From Triticum aestivum (lineage: Eukaryota; Streptophyta; Magnoliopsida; Poales; Poaceae), in NCBI RefSeq assembly GCF_018294505.1, contig NC_057808.1, forward strand, positions 229,459,780 through 229,523,779: DNA of 64,000 bases, in the 5' to 3' direction. A model generated the notes under the pieces. The model was given only the letters and a program-made list of their open reading frames with translations, made no database searches and was not told where the DNA came from. Numbering within the stretch: the first letter of the stretch is position 1; each line of letters opens with the position of its first letter. The position numbers and the translations under genes were made by a program. Shown in pieces: positions 1-11,961 of this stretch.

Positions 1-260
1 GATGATCCTATTATGAGATAAGCAACGGTATTAGCACAACTGGTATATAATTGTTATTCCTCGATGGAGGGGAGCATTACCAGAGGATGCCTTCTTGGAC
101 TTTTCCAGTTCGGCGGTAGCAGCATTTAGCTGTGTCCGACACTTCTCCAGCTCTTGAGCCAGCAGGTTGTTCTTCTCCGTAAGAACCTGGTCATACAACG
201 ATCCTTAAATCACTTGTGCCAACTGCTTTCAGTCTCGGGGGCTACTAGCATGTGGTTATC

Positions 261-1930
261 CTATTCGGACAAAACAAACCTTACCTGCACATCCGTTAAA
301 TGCTGCTTTGTGGCTCTGCCCAGCCCATCTCGAGCAGCTCGGATGTATGCGTCAGCCGAGCTGAAGACATCAAACGCATCTTTTGAGAAGCCAAGGTCCC
401 GTAAAACGGCCCTCCGGCGCCGATGATTCATGGCGCGCTCCACTTCCGAGTTGGTGACGGACATATCTTCCGAGCCCTCGGGCGAAGGACAATCCGGTGT
501 CATTCCCGTATCGGCCCCCGTCTCTCCGGCAGGGTCTGCACCCCGGCTGTTGGGAGTACGACTGGCCGAATTCCCGGACATAGTTCGGCGAACCTTTTTC
601 CTGATACAAGACAAACATAACAGTCATAGATGGATGTGACTACTAAAGCATACTTTCAAATCCATACCTCTTCGACGAAGGCCGGACTGTGTCTTCACCG
701 GTCTTCCTTTTGGAGGCCTTGCTCGGCGTAGGAGCCGCTCTCTTTGGAGTCACCCCTGGGGTAGCATGACTGCCGAACGCCTCCCCTTTAGAGCACGAGA
801 CAGTGCGGTGGGTGAGGCAGTGCGAGGAAACTCTTTTAGGGGGGATTTCTCCTGATGACTTACGTGGGAAGCAGGAAGAAGACTGGGATAATCGGCGATA
901 ATGGCCACTTCCGTGCCATCGTAGCTTGCATGGTAAAACACGCCTTCTGCAAGTACCACGAATATATCCGGGTCCTCTTCAAACCCAGGATCAAGCTCCC
1001 GGTTGTGGTTCTCTGGCTGTGGGGTGGGGCTGTGAAGCCCCTTGGTGATTTTTCGCCAGTGCTGTTATAAATAGACAGATTAAGAATTCATTAAAGATGA
1101 CTCGGAAAGCGGAATGAGTAAAAGCAGAGGGGTCAGGACTTACCCAGCTGGGAGGGTCATACATAGAGTATCCATCTCTGCGCTTGATGCGAAGGAATTC
1201 CTCCTCCTCCCCTTTAAACAGCCCGGCCAGTATCTTGGGCAGAGCGGCGGGGGTGTCTGGACCTTTCCGACCACAGCGGGAGGCGTCGTCCTCCCCATTA
1301 TAGTGCCACACCGGGAGCCCTCTGTATTGAAGTGGCTGAACCCCTCGCGCTATTGAGGTCGCCATTACCTCAACCATTGTTAGTCCGGACTGAGCGAGCG
1401 TCTTTATCTTGCTCATGAGCTGACCAACTTCCGCACTATCATCCTCTTCAAGGCTCCGGGGACACCAACTGTGGCGTTTCTTTAATGGAACGCTTGCAAA
1501 ATTAGGAAGACCCTTCCGAACTGGGTCGAGAAGTGCGACGTCCTCGATGTAGAACCATTCGGAAGGCCATTCTTCAGATGCCTTCCTTGGTGTGCCGGAT
1601 AGGTATCCGGTATCGGCGATGCGCCATATTTCGGCTCCGCCCACTTAAAATATTGACCCCTCGTCGTTGCGCGGGACAAGACAGAACAACTTTCTCCACA
1701 GTTCAAAATCGGCCTCAATACCCAGAAATAGTTCGCATAAAGCAACATAACCCGCAATGTGCAGGATAGAGGCGGGAGTAAAGTTGTGCAGTTGGAGGCC
1801 ATAATATTCCAGAAGCCCTCGGAGGAACGGATGAATGGGAAATCCGATGCCTCTTAGCAGATAAGGGACGAAACATACACACTCCCCCCGGATGGATTGG
1901 GGAAGTCCTCCGCCTGGGTCTCGCCATTAA
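261..1930 (-). pseudogene. Antisense ORF, putative gypsy-type transposon protein (PF04195-like), frameshifted
   Basis: Read on the minus strand, three frames (about 1939-1715, 1802-1482, 1644-991) together resemble the plant 'putative gypsy type transposon' protein. Recognisable pieces are the GLQLHNFTPASILHIAGYVA segment near 1800-1740, the WPSEWFYIEDVALLDP segment near 1570-1520 and the GEEEEFLRIKRRDGYSMYDP block near 1220-1150. A separate open block at 614-261 has the charged, low-complexity look of the downstream part of the same family. The frames shift at least twice, so no full protein can be made. It lies antisense to its host retrotransposon, as do the similar ORFs in element A and in the 6.6-9.0 kb fragment. 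Function of the family is unknown. Confidence 0.7.
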
Positions 1931-2370
1931 AGGAGGCAAACCCTGCTCGAACAGGGACCAGATCTGCGGGGGGGGGGGGGAGGAGAAATCCCTGCGTTTG
2001 CAACTTCACCAATTGACTGTGGGACACAGAGCACCAGAGCCGGAAATGCTGGCCATGTTGGAATAGTCTTTCCTAGCAATCTCTGAGGACTCTCTCCGCG
2101 TGGTGCCGAATGGATCTCAGATCCAATCTCTTTAAATAGACGCTCTTCCTTGCATGGTCGAGGTGTTATTTGCAAAAAATACCCCGACCTTCCACATTCG
2201 TTCGACACATGGAAGCTGAAGTCATCGATGCACAGAAGCCGAGGGGTGCGACACTGAATTAAGGGCCGAATACATTACTTGGAAGTCATCGGAGGAGGAA
2301 CCAGCCTTGCAAAGCCGAAGACAATCTGCGCGCCGAACACCTCGTCATTGAAGACTGGTTCGGGGGCTAC

Positions 2371-2849
2371 TGAGGGAGTCCTGGACTAAGGGGTCCTCGG
2401 GGGTCCGGCCTGTTAGCCATGGGCCGGACTGATGGGCTGTGAGGATACGAAGACCGAAGACTGCACCCGTGTTCGGATGAGACTCTCCTTGGCGTGGAAG
2501 GCAAGCTTGGCGACCAAACAGGTAGATTCCTTTCTTTGTAACCGACCTTGTGTAACCCTAGATCCTCCTGGTGTCTATATAAACCAGAGGACTTAGTTCG
2601 GAGGGGGGATATACTCATTACCATAGTCATACAGGCTAGACTTCTAGGGTTTAGCCATTACGATCTCGTGGTAGATCAACTCTTGTAATACTCATATTCA
2701 TCAAGATCAATCAAGCAGGAAGTATGGTATTACCTCCATAGAGAGGGCCCGAACCTGGGTAAACATCGTGTTCCCTGTCTCCTGTTACCATCGACCTCAC
2801 GCATAGTTCGGGACCCCCTACCCGAGATCCGCCGGTTTTGACACCGACA
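2371..2849 (+). repeat. 3' LTR of gypsy element B (479 bp)
   Basis: It starts TGAGGGAGTCC and ends ACACCGACA. It contains a TATATAAA box at 2576-2583, at the same place as in the other two LTR copies of this family (21654 and 29590). It is close to, but visibly diverged from, the element A LTRs, so it is a separate insertion. Confidence 0.9.
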
Positions 2850-3440
2850 CATGGTAAATATACTTGTGTAGCCATGGCAATTTTAGATTTATTTCCATAG
2901 CAAAATTACTCTATTTTTTCCATGGCAAATTTTGATCCATTTTTGGCATGGCAAAATTTACTTCATTTTTGCCATGGCATACTTTTAATGATGTGGCAAA
3001 TTGTACTTTATTGTTGCCATGGCAAATTTATTGTAAAGAGCATGTCAATTTTAATTTTAATATGATGGCAAATTTACATTTCCAGAACATGACAAATTTT
3101 ATGTAGCATGGCAAATACAGTTGTGTTCCCATGTCAATTTTAATTATTTTTCATGGAAAATTTAATCCATTTCTTTCCCATGGCAAATTTATTGTAAAGA
3201 GCATGGCAATTATAATTTTAATATGATGGCAAATTTACATTTCCAGAACATGACAAATTTTATGTAGCATGGCAAATATACTTGTGTTCCCATGGCAATT
3301 TTTAATTTATTTTTCATGGAAAATTTAATCCATTTTTCCCATGGCAAATTTTACTCCATTTTTGCCATGGCAAGAATGCTTTTGTTCACATGGAAAATTT
3401 TAGTTTATTTTGCCATGGCAAATTTTCAGCTTTTTGAAGA
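2850..3440. repeat. Degenerate tandem field of CATGGCAAATTT-type units
   Basis: The motif CATGGCAAATTT or CATGGCAATTTT, spaced by AT-rich runs such as TTACTCCATTTTTGC, recurs about every 30-45 bases in both orientations. A larger unit is duplicated: about 3000-3120 and 3185-3300 share the order CATGGCAAATTTATTGTAAAGAGCATG ... TTTACATTTCCAGAACATG. No coding potential. Such CATGGCAAA fields are common in Triticeae intergenic DNA; which element they belong to is not clear. Confidence 0.75.
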
Positions 3441-3663
3441 CTTGGCTTTTATTTGTCACAACAAAGAAAAATCATTTTGGTTTTTTTTATTATGTTACGC
3501 TACTGGGCGTTTTTTCGTTTTCATTTTCTCAGTGAAAGGGCCTCTAGGGCAAATGGGGAGGGTGTTCGGGCTGTGGAGGTTCTCCTACCGAACCAATTTC
3601 TTCGTCGTCGGGGATTGCTCGTATTGAACGAATTTACTCTGCGTATAGAAGATCTAAAATATA

Positions 3664-3744
3664 CTCCCTCCGTCCCATAATATAAAAACGTTTTTGATAC
3701 TAGTGTAGTGTCAAAACCATTCTTATATTTTGGGACAGAGGGAG
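3664..3744. mobile_element. Stowaway-type MITE (81 bp)
   Basis: Terminal inverted repeats start CTCCCTCCGTCCCATAATAT and end in its complement (ATTTTGGGACAGAGGGAG). TA duplications flank it at 3662-3663 and 3745-3746. The centre is GTGTAGTGTC. Size and TIRs fit the Tc1/Mariner-derived Stowaway (Thalos/Athos-like) elements of Triticeae. Confidence 0.93.
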
Positions 3745-3746
3745 TA

Positions 3747-4929
3747 CTATGTGTTAGCGTGCAATTTTGTTGCCCGTTCACTATAATAGCAGTTTTCTAT
3801 AGATCATGCATTTCCGGAAAATCTGCCCGAGTTATTGTTGAAACTAGAACTGCTATTGTTTGCTCTTAGCTTTTCTTTCCCAAGGATTGCTACCGGAGAT
3901 TGGCGCCTAAAATGAGTTTCCATCCTAACAAATAACAAGTACGACCCCGCAAAAAACAAATAACAAATAACAAGTACGCAGAGTAGTATTTTAGTCCGGG
4001 AAGATTCCTCATCTCGTGGTGCCCAAACTGAAGGACGTGGTCACTGAATTTACGAACTGAGGCTGCCAACCGGAGGAAACTTCGGAACGCTAAAAGGAGC
4101 CAAATTAAACCCCTTTTTGCTTAACTCTTTGCAGGCACCTTCTTCTAGTGCGCGCTCCTACAACTAGCGTTAGATCTTACCCATGTGAGTCCCCTCTAGA
4201 CTAAAAAAATCGATGGAAAGGAGTATGCGACAAGAGTTGCGGATAGAAGCTCAGCTCAACCAGTTCCATCATTTGAGCCCACTTCGAAAGATGCGAGAGA
4301 GTGGTGGCAGCAGCCACTGATTTGATTCGACAATTAAATTTAATTACAGACAAAATTTGAGATTCCCCTAGATCTCTCTTCGCAAAAAGAATTCCGTCGT
4401 CGACCAGGATAACAACCAGGCAGCATGTACGATGTTTACGACCTCCAGACAAGTCATTGCTATCGCTTTCTGTATGCGAAGTGTGCAAGCAAATGCTCTG
4501 GATTGGTTACTTGTAGATCGAGCAGAACCTAGCACATCAGAGAGACCTGTCTGTGGATGTGAGCCCCGTTTGAGTAAGCTGCAGGTACAGGTGCACCGTA
4601 CCGTGGTCAATTGACACCGGATCACGACGTGATTTGGACCTTCCGTCGACAGGGACGGCGATCTCGCTTCTGCCGCAGGCCCGGATTTGTATTAGTAGGT
4701 GGTTGCATCTTAGTACTACAACAAACTTCTGCCGCAGTGCGTGTGTTTGTGCAAGCCGTCCATGTGCAACACTAGAGTTTTTGGCGCACGCTCTCGTGAG
4801 GCTAACACTAGCGCACATGCGACTTCGAGTCAGTGGCGATGTATATTCTCGAGCAGGTCGAGTCAGCGGACGCGCGCACGAGAAGCCGCGCCGACACCAC
4901 TGTGTCCGATCAACAACCAACAAGGCTGC
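3747..4929. other. No gene recognised
   Basis: Mixed-composition DNA with only short ORFs. A short direct repeat of AACAAATAACAAGTACG occurs near 3926-3975. Minus-strand frames between 4537 and 4938 look random (high Arg, Ser, Cys) and match nothing I recognise. Confidence 0.6.
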
Positions 4930-4932
4930 TAA

Positions 4933-6331
4933 GAGCATCTACGCTCACGCATACCAAACCCGGCTTCCTATGCTCTCCGGACGTGTCCATAGACAGTGAC
5001 CGGTTACGATTTAAATTTTCGCTTTCACGATCTGATTCGCTAAAGCCATACTATGCATGCAACATGAAACTACATAGATCATTAATGAAATAGACCGACA
5101 TTCAACGAACGGACATAGAAATCAACAACAAAGGACATAGAAATCCACATAATAAGCCAAAAGAGCACCACCATAGAGCCGACGAGCAAGTTCTAAAGTA
5201 AAATTACTAAAAAGGGAAATAGATGAAGAGAGGGCCGACGTTCACCACTTTATTGCTGGCCCTTGGCCATTTCGGTCACCGCCGCTACTGTAGGTGTCTG
5301 TGTAGGCGTCTGAGGCAGGAGGCGAGTTGTTGGACCCGTCGTTGGAGCCGTCGATGACGTTGGAGGAGGAGGAGTCGATGAAGCCGGCTATCCTCCAGAT
5401 TGTGTGGTCCTGCTGCCTCTTTAGCTTCGCTGCCTCACGCGCCGACTACTCCGGACCTAGTCGCAGCGCCTTTGCCTTATTTCAATGGAGCCGGCGTAAC
5501 GAACGGCGGTAGACAGCCGCGAGGAGTTGCTCATCCTCATCACGCACCGTCGGCAGCCTATTGCGACGGCAGGATGACTGTGCGACTGCCTCCGACGTCG
5601 CCACCCACTCCCTAGCCCACTGCCTCTCGCAACGGGTGGCGCGCGCCTTCGATTTGGGCGTGCGCGTCCGTGGTGCTGGCAGAGCGGGCACTAACACCCA
5701 CCGCTTCCCTTTAGAGCAACGACTGAAAGGTGGTGAGGGCGGTGGGCCAGTGGCACAGAGCGGGCTGACCACGCGGAGTTGTGCGCAGTGCGGGACGGGC
5801 TTGCTCCCGCGTCGGCGCTGCAGCGGCGTGCGACTGGGGACGGAGCAAAGCTGGAGCTGCTACACGTGTCCACCCGCGACCGCTGCAACGCGATGCGAAC
5901 AGGTAGGTCCTTCTCATTGCCCTCCGCCTTACAGGGGAAGGCATCCCACTCGTCGCCGGATCTGTCGAAGTGGCTGCCAGTGCTGGACAGGGTAGGCGGA
6001 GATCGAGCGGGAAATGGATTGGGGAGTGGGAGGAGAAGAGATGGAGAGTGGAGCGATAGTGAAGTGAGCTAGGGATTGCTTTGGGTGAGGTTTTTCTGGG
6101 AACAGAGTGGGGTTCTGGTGGGCCAGCGTGGGCTGGGCTGACTTGGCGAACTCGCCCGAGCCTCCTTATATCCTCCCTAGATTTTGGCTGGATATGACGG
6201 GTGCTGAACAACCAATGCTTTCTTGGTCGGTTTGAGGTGCTCAGTTGTGTCGGCTTTTTTTTATCGGTTAGTGACCTGTTCGTCTGCCCGGGCGTTTGAG
6301 GCCGGTTAATGGTGCCCGGCTGTAGATGCTC
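4933..6331 (-). mobile_element. PIF/Harbinger-like non-autonomous DNA transposon (1.4 kb) carrying an ORF
   Basis: The ends are inverted repeats GAGCATCTAC at 4933 and GTAGATGCTC ending at 6331. A TAA triplet flanks both sides (4930-4932 and 6332-6334), as expected for the TWA duplications of PIF/Harbinger. The TIR is short and imperfect beyond ten bases. The interior is GC-rich and holds a minus-strand coding relic (5255-5995). No DDE transposase is visible, so the element would depend on a partner. Classification rests on the 3-bp duplication and could be wrong. Confidence 0.6.
5255..5995 (-). pseudogene. Hypothetical protein relic inside the Harbinger-like element
   Basis: On the minus strand an open frame begins near the ATG around 5952 (MPSPVRRRAMRRTYLF). 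It runs into a second frame that continues through an Arg-rich stretch (TPKSKARATRCERQW, about 5660-5615) and a DEDEQLLAAVYRRSLRR block (about 5540-5490), and the last part encodes a Ser/Asn/Asp-rich tail near 5350-5255. At least one frameshift lies around 5715-5765. I have the impression of a multi-copy Triticeae hypothetical family carried by similar elements, but assign no function. No Myb/SANT motif of a Harbinger ORF1 was found. Confidence 0.45.
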
Positions 6332-6603
6332 TAAGACCAACTCCAACATGGCTCACTTTAATGATCAAATGTATGGATCGTAAGGTCTAGACAATTTTAT
6401 GCATCTGACGATGGTCACTAAAATTGTTTGGAACGGTATGGACAATCAAAATTGTGTAAACCGACACTAAACTGGGGGAGGCTTGGGGGAAATGCCCGTC
6501 TCATGGGAGTCCAATGCCCCCACCCACCAAAAACCCCATTTTTGTCGCGTCAACTCGCTCTAGAAATCTCTCTCCACTTCGCATTCATGCCGGTCAGACG
6601 AAC

Positions 6604-7064
6604 TGATGGAGTTAAATCCAGCAGATCTCAGGTAGGGGGTCCCAAGTTGGTAGTCTTAACATGATGGTAACATGGTCACATGTGTTTACCCTGGTTCGGG
6701 CCCTCTCGAAGAGGTAATACCCTATGTCTTGCTTTGATTGTATTGATTTCGAGGGGGTATAGAGTATACGTGATCTACCACAAGATCGTGTATGTATGGC
6801 GTCTACAACCCTTACTCATCGATTTATATAGATACCGAGGGTGCCTAGGGTTTACATAGGTTAGTTACATCTAAGGGCAATCATGGTGAAGACGACCTCT
6901 AATCTTAGGAGCACGCACCAAGTCTTTGGAATCTTCCATCTTGGCTCTCCTGGACTTGACTAACGAGGCCCACTTGTTAATCTTCATGGGGGGAGGGGCC
7001 CTCGGCCTAGCCCATACGGCTGGGAGCCAACGTGGCTAGCATATCCTAGTCCAGGACACCATCA
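6604..7064 (-). repeat. LTR of a reversed gypsy element (461 bp)
   Basis: Read on the minus strand, the LTR starts TGATGGTGTCCTGGACTAGG at 7064 and ends AACTCCATCA at 6604, giving TGATGG/CCATCA terminal inverted repeats. It contains a stretch like the end of the element A LTR (GGGACCCCCTACCTGAGATC). The preceding internal sequence on its own strand is GGGGCTAT, a polypurine-like tract, so this is the 3' LTR. The 270 bases to its left (6335-6603) are unassigned. Confidence 0.75.
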
Positions 7065-9030
7065 ATAGCCCCTAAACAAGTCTTCAAGTCGAGGACACTC
7101 CTTGGTCCTTCCGAGTTGTTCATCATCCTCGGTCTTGTAAGCTGATTCACCAAGTTCCCGTATGTTTTTCTAAAGTGATCGTTGTATACCTCGGGCATTC
7201 AAGGAGCCCTCCTGAAGCTTCTCCAATGTTTTTTTAACAAAAGCACTCATTGTCTAGGGAATTTTGGGGATTCTAGGAACCTTTCCCATGCAGGGTTACC
7301 TTAACGGTGAAGAGTTCTTGCATTCAGATGAGGATTACGATTCGGTATTGCTCTGACAGCTTTAACTGAACCACCACTGCGTACTATTTAACAGTGTGGT
7401 TTTCTTAGGTGTCATCATAATGTATGTGTTTTTAGATGTCATCATAATGTATTGGAACGACTCGAGGCCACTGCCATTGGAACATCAAATCAATAAAGAG
7501 ATCGCGCTCAGGATTTGTAGCACCCATGTAAACAGACCCCTCGATTCTTGTGTGCATTTAACACAAGTCGCATGGAAACTGTGAAATTAATGCCACACGC
7601 GCGCTTAAATCACATTCTTACTTGCCCATAAAAGGCTACAGAAGAGAGAGACTGAACTTCACGCTCCCAATCCTTCTCAGCCTCCATCATTCTCAAGCTC
7701 CAGGGTCCGCAAAACCAGAGCCCCAAAAAGCTTCGGATGTCCTCTTCCCCCTTCCATATTCAACGAGATGGCCGACAAAGGTGCTTCTTCCGTGTCAATG
7801 AGGCCCTCGAAGGCTGGCCCCAAGACTGCCACTAGGAGTTAGAAGAAGGCTGCAGAGAGCCAAAAAGTGGTGAGTATGACGGGGTTATGGTGCTCTTCTG
7901 TCATCTCCAACAGGAATATTATCAAGCTCCAGGACACTAGATACCTCCGGCGCCCGGGGATGCCTCGGCGCGCTCTTCGCTCGTCAAGGAGCCAACGGGT
8001 GGCTCCTCCGCCCGGATTCCCGAGCCTCGCGTTGGTGAGCGCATCATCTTCCTGTCTCATCTCCTCTGAGGTCTCAACTTTCCCATCCATCCCTTTCTTC
8101 GAGCCCTGCTTTATTTCTATGGCAACCAATTCCACCATCTCGACCCCAACTCCATCCTTCACATTCCCAGCTATGTCACTTTTTGTGAGGCATTCCTTTG
8201 CATCGGGCCCCACTTCACGCTCTGGCTCAAACTTTTCTGTGTCAAGATGCACACAAGAGGCCACAATCCCACGGTGTGCGGGGCAACCATGATTAGCAAG
8301 ATTCTAGGTGCCAAGTGGTTTCCCTGGAAATTCATCAGTGAAGAACTAGCGGGACAGATGGTTTTACACGGCTGACATGCCTCTGGCAACCGAGAAGGGA
8401 TTATTAAAGCTTTGTCTGCTTTCCCTACGAAGAGGCTTCACTCTTGGAAACCCAAGAGGCCCACTTGGGGGGACGAGGTGGAGGTGGCAGAGCTCCGAAA
8501 GAGGGTGAAGTTCTTCATCGGAGGGGGGGGGGGAGGGGTCACGCTCATCAACATGGTTTACATCGCACTCCACCATGCCGTGTTGCCCCTTCAAGCCCGA
8601 GCCCAGCCGATGTGGGAGTTTGCTAAGTAGAGTGACGAGACCTTAGTCATCCAAGGCTTTGTCGAGCACAGAGATATTGCAGGGATGAGAGACCTGCTCT
8701 TCACCACCAAGGACCAGACCATCATGGTTGAGGGGTCCGACATCGCTTACTAGGTAGAGCACTAGCCCGACAAGGTTCGATATCCTGCTCTTCTCCTTAA
8801 GAGAAGGTGTTTTGTAATGTTTGACTTAACAAACTCCCTCCTCCTCGAATTCTTACAGGAATGATGCGACTTCGGAGTTTGCGTCAAGTCATCGGCACCA
8901 CAACCCGAGAAGACGGTGAGCACGGTCCTAGCTGGCCTGCTGACCATGGATGATTTACGACCCCTACCAAGGTTAAGAGGACCAAAGCCTCTAAGGTCGT
9001 GGCTACCGATGGCAATGATGGCTCAAGAAT
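7065..9030 (-). mobile_element. Internal fragment of the reversed gypsy element
   Basis: This continues from the LTR at 6604-7064. Its only recognisable content is an ORF on the plus strand, antisense to the element, of the same class as in elements A and B. No gag or pol is present. Similarity fades near 9030, where AT-rich unrelated DNA begins, so the element is truncated. A poly-G run (8521-8535) interrupts the antisense frame. Confidence 0.6.
7768..8760 (+). pseudogene. Antisense ORF, PF04195-like gypsy transposon protein, broken
   Basis: A start at 7768 (MADKGASSVSMRPSKAG) is followed within 75 bases by a stop. Further on, in shifting frames, the family signature appears: CEAFLCIGPHFTLWLKLF (about 8188-8240) matches the CEAFLRTPPHFGLWLKTF block of the element A protein, followed by an ELRKRVKFFI segment (8490-8520) and VTLINMVYIALHHAVLPLQA (8540-8600), the counterpart of the VNVVQVMLVRRTLPCQRRPL block of element A. 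A possible 3' intron ends at TTCTTACAG near 8860, after which a basic tail (RLRGPKPLRSW) is seen. Several stops and frameshifts make it non-functional. Confidence 0.6.
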
Positions 9031-10450
9031 TTATGATAATTTGCAAAGGGTTTTTATTTGGTTTTCACCGAAATTCATACGCTTCTTGGTTATTTCTGAC
9101 GCTAATCCTTCAAGAGGGAAGAAAATCAGTTTTCCCATTGTTTGGCAGGAAATATTATATATGGAAGGAAACTAAGGAGAATTACTGCAAATCAATCCAA
9201 ATGGAGCAACTTCCATGTTGAAGGCCAAGCCGCGAGCGAGACAGAGTGAAAGAAGACCTTCCATGTGAGCGCACCAGCACGCGTGGATGGTCATATGAGG
9301 CACTTGGAGCTCCACCTTATCAATACAAGACACTTTCGTGAAGGGGGAGAACATAATAGAGAACTCTAGCCACCGCCTCCACTACCAGAACAAGGAGAGA
9401 AGAGATCCGGAGAACCACCAGAGATCTTTGTAGTTTTGGTCCTTTCATCTCCACCATCATTTCACCCTTCACAATTGTATGAGGAATTCCAAGTTGTAAG
9501 ACCGACTTGCAAACTCTATTCATACTCATCTGGAGATCAAGACTATTTGGATCATTCATTTCATCATCGATCTTCCTTGTGTGTATTGACATGGTTTTCG
9601 TTGGTTTATTATCTTACATGATTGGTTATTCTCTTATGATGCGCGAGTAGCCCCCCTAGGCGTGGGAGATGTAGGTGAGTGGTAAGATTCATTTATGCCT
9701 AATCTAAATGCCATCATTTGTGTTTGTAGCCTTATGATCTGTCTAGTACGTTGTTATGCTATGGTGAACTCTACGCGTGTTGTCCAAGTTAAGGACCCAT
9801 GCAAAATGATCTCAAGACCTACGCATGTAACACATATTATTTAGGAAATCCGTGGCCTCTGACGTCACAGGTGGAGACATCTATGAGGACCATAGACAAT
9901 ATGAGATAATGGTGATCTATTAAACTTGATGCTTCGTTCCGGTCTAAAGACCTTTATTGTGGAGACGACCACTCTATGGCTACGACGAAGCAGGACCATA
10001 TAATGGAATCTAATCCCGTGAGGAGTTCCATAACCTTAGGGTGATCCACCTACCTAAAAAATAAATCAAATACTATATTCATGATACAAGGTAACTGGTA
10101 TTACCGTCACACTAGCACCCTTGATATATACCATGAACTGAATTCTCTCTATTCCGAACCTTTCCATTGCAGGAAACACAACTTTACTTTCTGTTTTGTT
10201 TATGTTCTTTACTTTCAAGTGTTATTGCTCTCGTTGCTACAAAATCATCCTATTTATTGCTCTGGTACATTTACCTCTTGGCAAACCGTTTTGCAGAATC
10301 GCAAGAAGTTACTTCACATGAGAACTGTGACAACTTGTGTGTGACAAAGTGCTACTTATAAATACTCTCCCCCGCTCTTCGTTGGTAACGATTTCCAATT
10401 GGGATACTTATGTGAAAGTACTACACTACCCTGTGTGTCTTGCAGGCCAT
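9031..10450 (+). repeat. Probable LTR or leader of a gypsy element, boundaries unresolved
   Basis: No coding potential. The segment directly precedes a PBS-like site (10462-10480) and a gag relic, which suggests that its end is the 3' end of a 5' LTR. TTATAAATA at 10356-10364 could be a TATA-type box. I could not find the left LTR boundary or a second copy. Confidence 0.4.
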
Positions 10451-10461
10451 CAAGCATTTTC

Positions 10462-10480
10462 TGGCGCCATTGCCAGGGAG
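10462..10480 (+). other. Primer-binding-site-like sequence of an Athila-type gypsy element
   Basis: TGGCGCCATTGCCAGGGAG sits just upstream of a gag relic. TGGCGCCGTTGCCGGGGAG is the corresponding site I know from wheat gypsy elements of this type. The nearby LTR end could not be placed exactly. Confidence 0.55.
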
Positions 10481-10599
10481 CTAAACGCTGCGTATTTCTT
10501 TTGTAACTATTTTATAGGTTTTGTTATTGTAGATATTTCATGTAGGTGAGAGGGGACCTACTAGTTCTGGGATAACTTATTTGCCAGAAAATATTTTCT

Positions 10600-11961
10600 G
10601 TTTTCCTCATGAGCAACAAGCATAATAGAAAATACAAAAAGAATCAGACTGTTGAGGTTAATGCTTTATTTGCAGAAATGTGGATTACTCAACAACCAGA
10701 GAAATAAGTGAGAGAGCATTGTGCTCCATTCATGGGCTCAAGATCTCCAATACCCTATCCTAGCAATTATGCAACTAAGTATTCGAGTGACTATGATCTT
10801 ATTATGGAAGTTAAAAAGCATGCCGTTGCAGGAACTGAAGAGGAGGACCCGCAAGCACATCTTATGTTCTTTGATACTTTATGTGGGACTTTTAAAATGG
10901 AAGATGTGTCTCGAGATTTTTTTATTGAGACTCTTCAAGTTCTCTCCCAAGGACGATGCAGAAATGTGGTTTAATCGATTACCTTATGGTAGCATAACCA
11001 GTTGGAAGATGTATGTAGAAATATTTGTGGCTAAATTTCTTCGTGGCTCCAATATTATCAAATTACGAACGAAGTCTTACTTCATCTATTCAAGGGGTGG
11101 AAGAAAGTATATATGAAGCCCGGGAGAGATACTCTAAATTTCTCAATATTTGCCCTAACCATAGTTATGTTGAATATGTCATACTTCATATGTTCTATCA
11201 AAATCCAACTCTACTCTTGATTTGAGTGCAGGTAGACATTTTATGGCTTTAACTATTGAAGAAGGCAAAGCACTCATCAAAAGAATAATGATCGAGAAAA
11301 GAGAAATGGAATATTGAGGAACCGGTGAAGCATACTAGAAAAAAAATCATGTTGAATACATGGAAGAATTTAAAAAAGGTTATTCAAGAAAAAGGTAAAC
11401 CCGTTCAACATGTCATTAATGAAAAAGTATTATCAGCAGGAAGACAAGTTCAGGGAGATGATCAATAAATTTAAGCTTTACCAAGACAATTTCAACCGAG
11501 ACCTCCGAAGATGCATTCATCATTATGAAAAGGTTATAGCTTACCTGTCTAAAGTAGTAATAATTGGATTAAGTCATGATGTGAAGAATGTCGCTAAATA
11601 TTCTCGCTAGATAGAAACCGAATGCTCACAAATTTCCGAAACTCAATCTTTGATTCTTGCCCAACTTGAGAAAGATAATCTTGTTTCTTCTAACTGGATT
11701 GGTACTCGAAGTCGTAAAAAGAAAGCATGACCCTAAAGCACCCGAATGGTACGAAAGGGAGCAAGCACTAAAGAGATAGAAAGTCGGGGCCAGACTTAAG
11801 AGAATAAAGTACTCCTATTTGGTGAAGAAGCTCAAGAAGAACCAGTCCAACAAGATGCAAGAAAATAATGAAGCAGAAGGGGAGAATGACAAAGAGGTTG
11901 ATCTCGACGCAGAAACCATCGATGGTAATGATAATAATGAATAAGAAGCTATCCCGGAAGC
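10600..11961 (+). pseudogene. Gypsy gag fragment (Athila-like), frameshifted
   Basis: Three overlapping frames share a gag capsid core: LFKFSPKDDAEMWFNRLP is split between the frames at 10708-10974 and 10721-11116, followed by GSITSWKMYVEIFVAKFL and YEARERYSKFLNICPNHSYV (11106-11170). This order fits the Retrotrans_gag domain of plant Ty3/gypsy elements. A further fragment at 11640-11961 is rich in Glu, Asn and Lys. There are at least three frameshifts, and no zinc knuckle, protease or RT before the next element begins at 11962. Confidence 0.65.

Larger units (their letters stand above)
1..2849 (+). mobile_element. 3' part of a Ty3/gypsy LTR retrotransposon (element B), cut by the window edge
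   Basis: The interval ends with an LTR at 2371-2849 whose sequence matches the two LTRs of element A (21448-21928, 29384-29864) over nearly its full length. The internal DNA just before the LTR also matches that of element A, including the GGGGGCTAC polypurine-like stretch. Five bases after the LTR read CATGG (2850-2854); the matching duplication would lie left of the window. No gag or pol is visible here; the visible internal part is filled by an antisense reading frame. Element orientation is plus, judged from the LTR and polypurine tract. The family resembles wheat Fatima/Sabrina-type gypsy elements, but I cannot fix the name. Confidence 0.8.
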
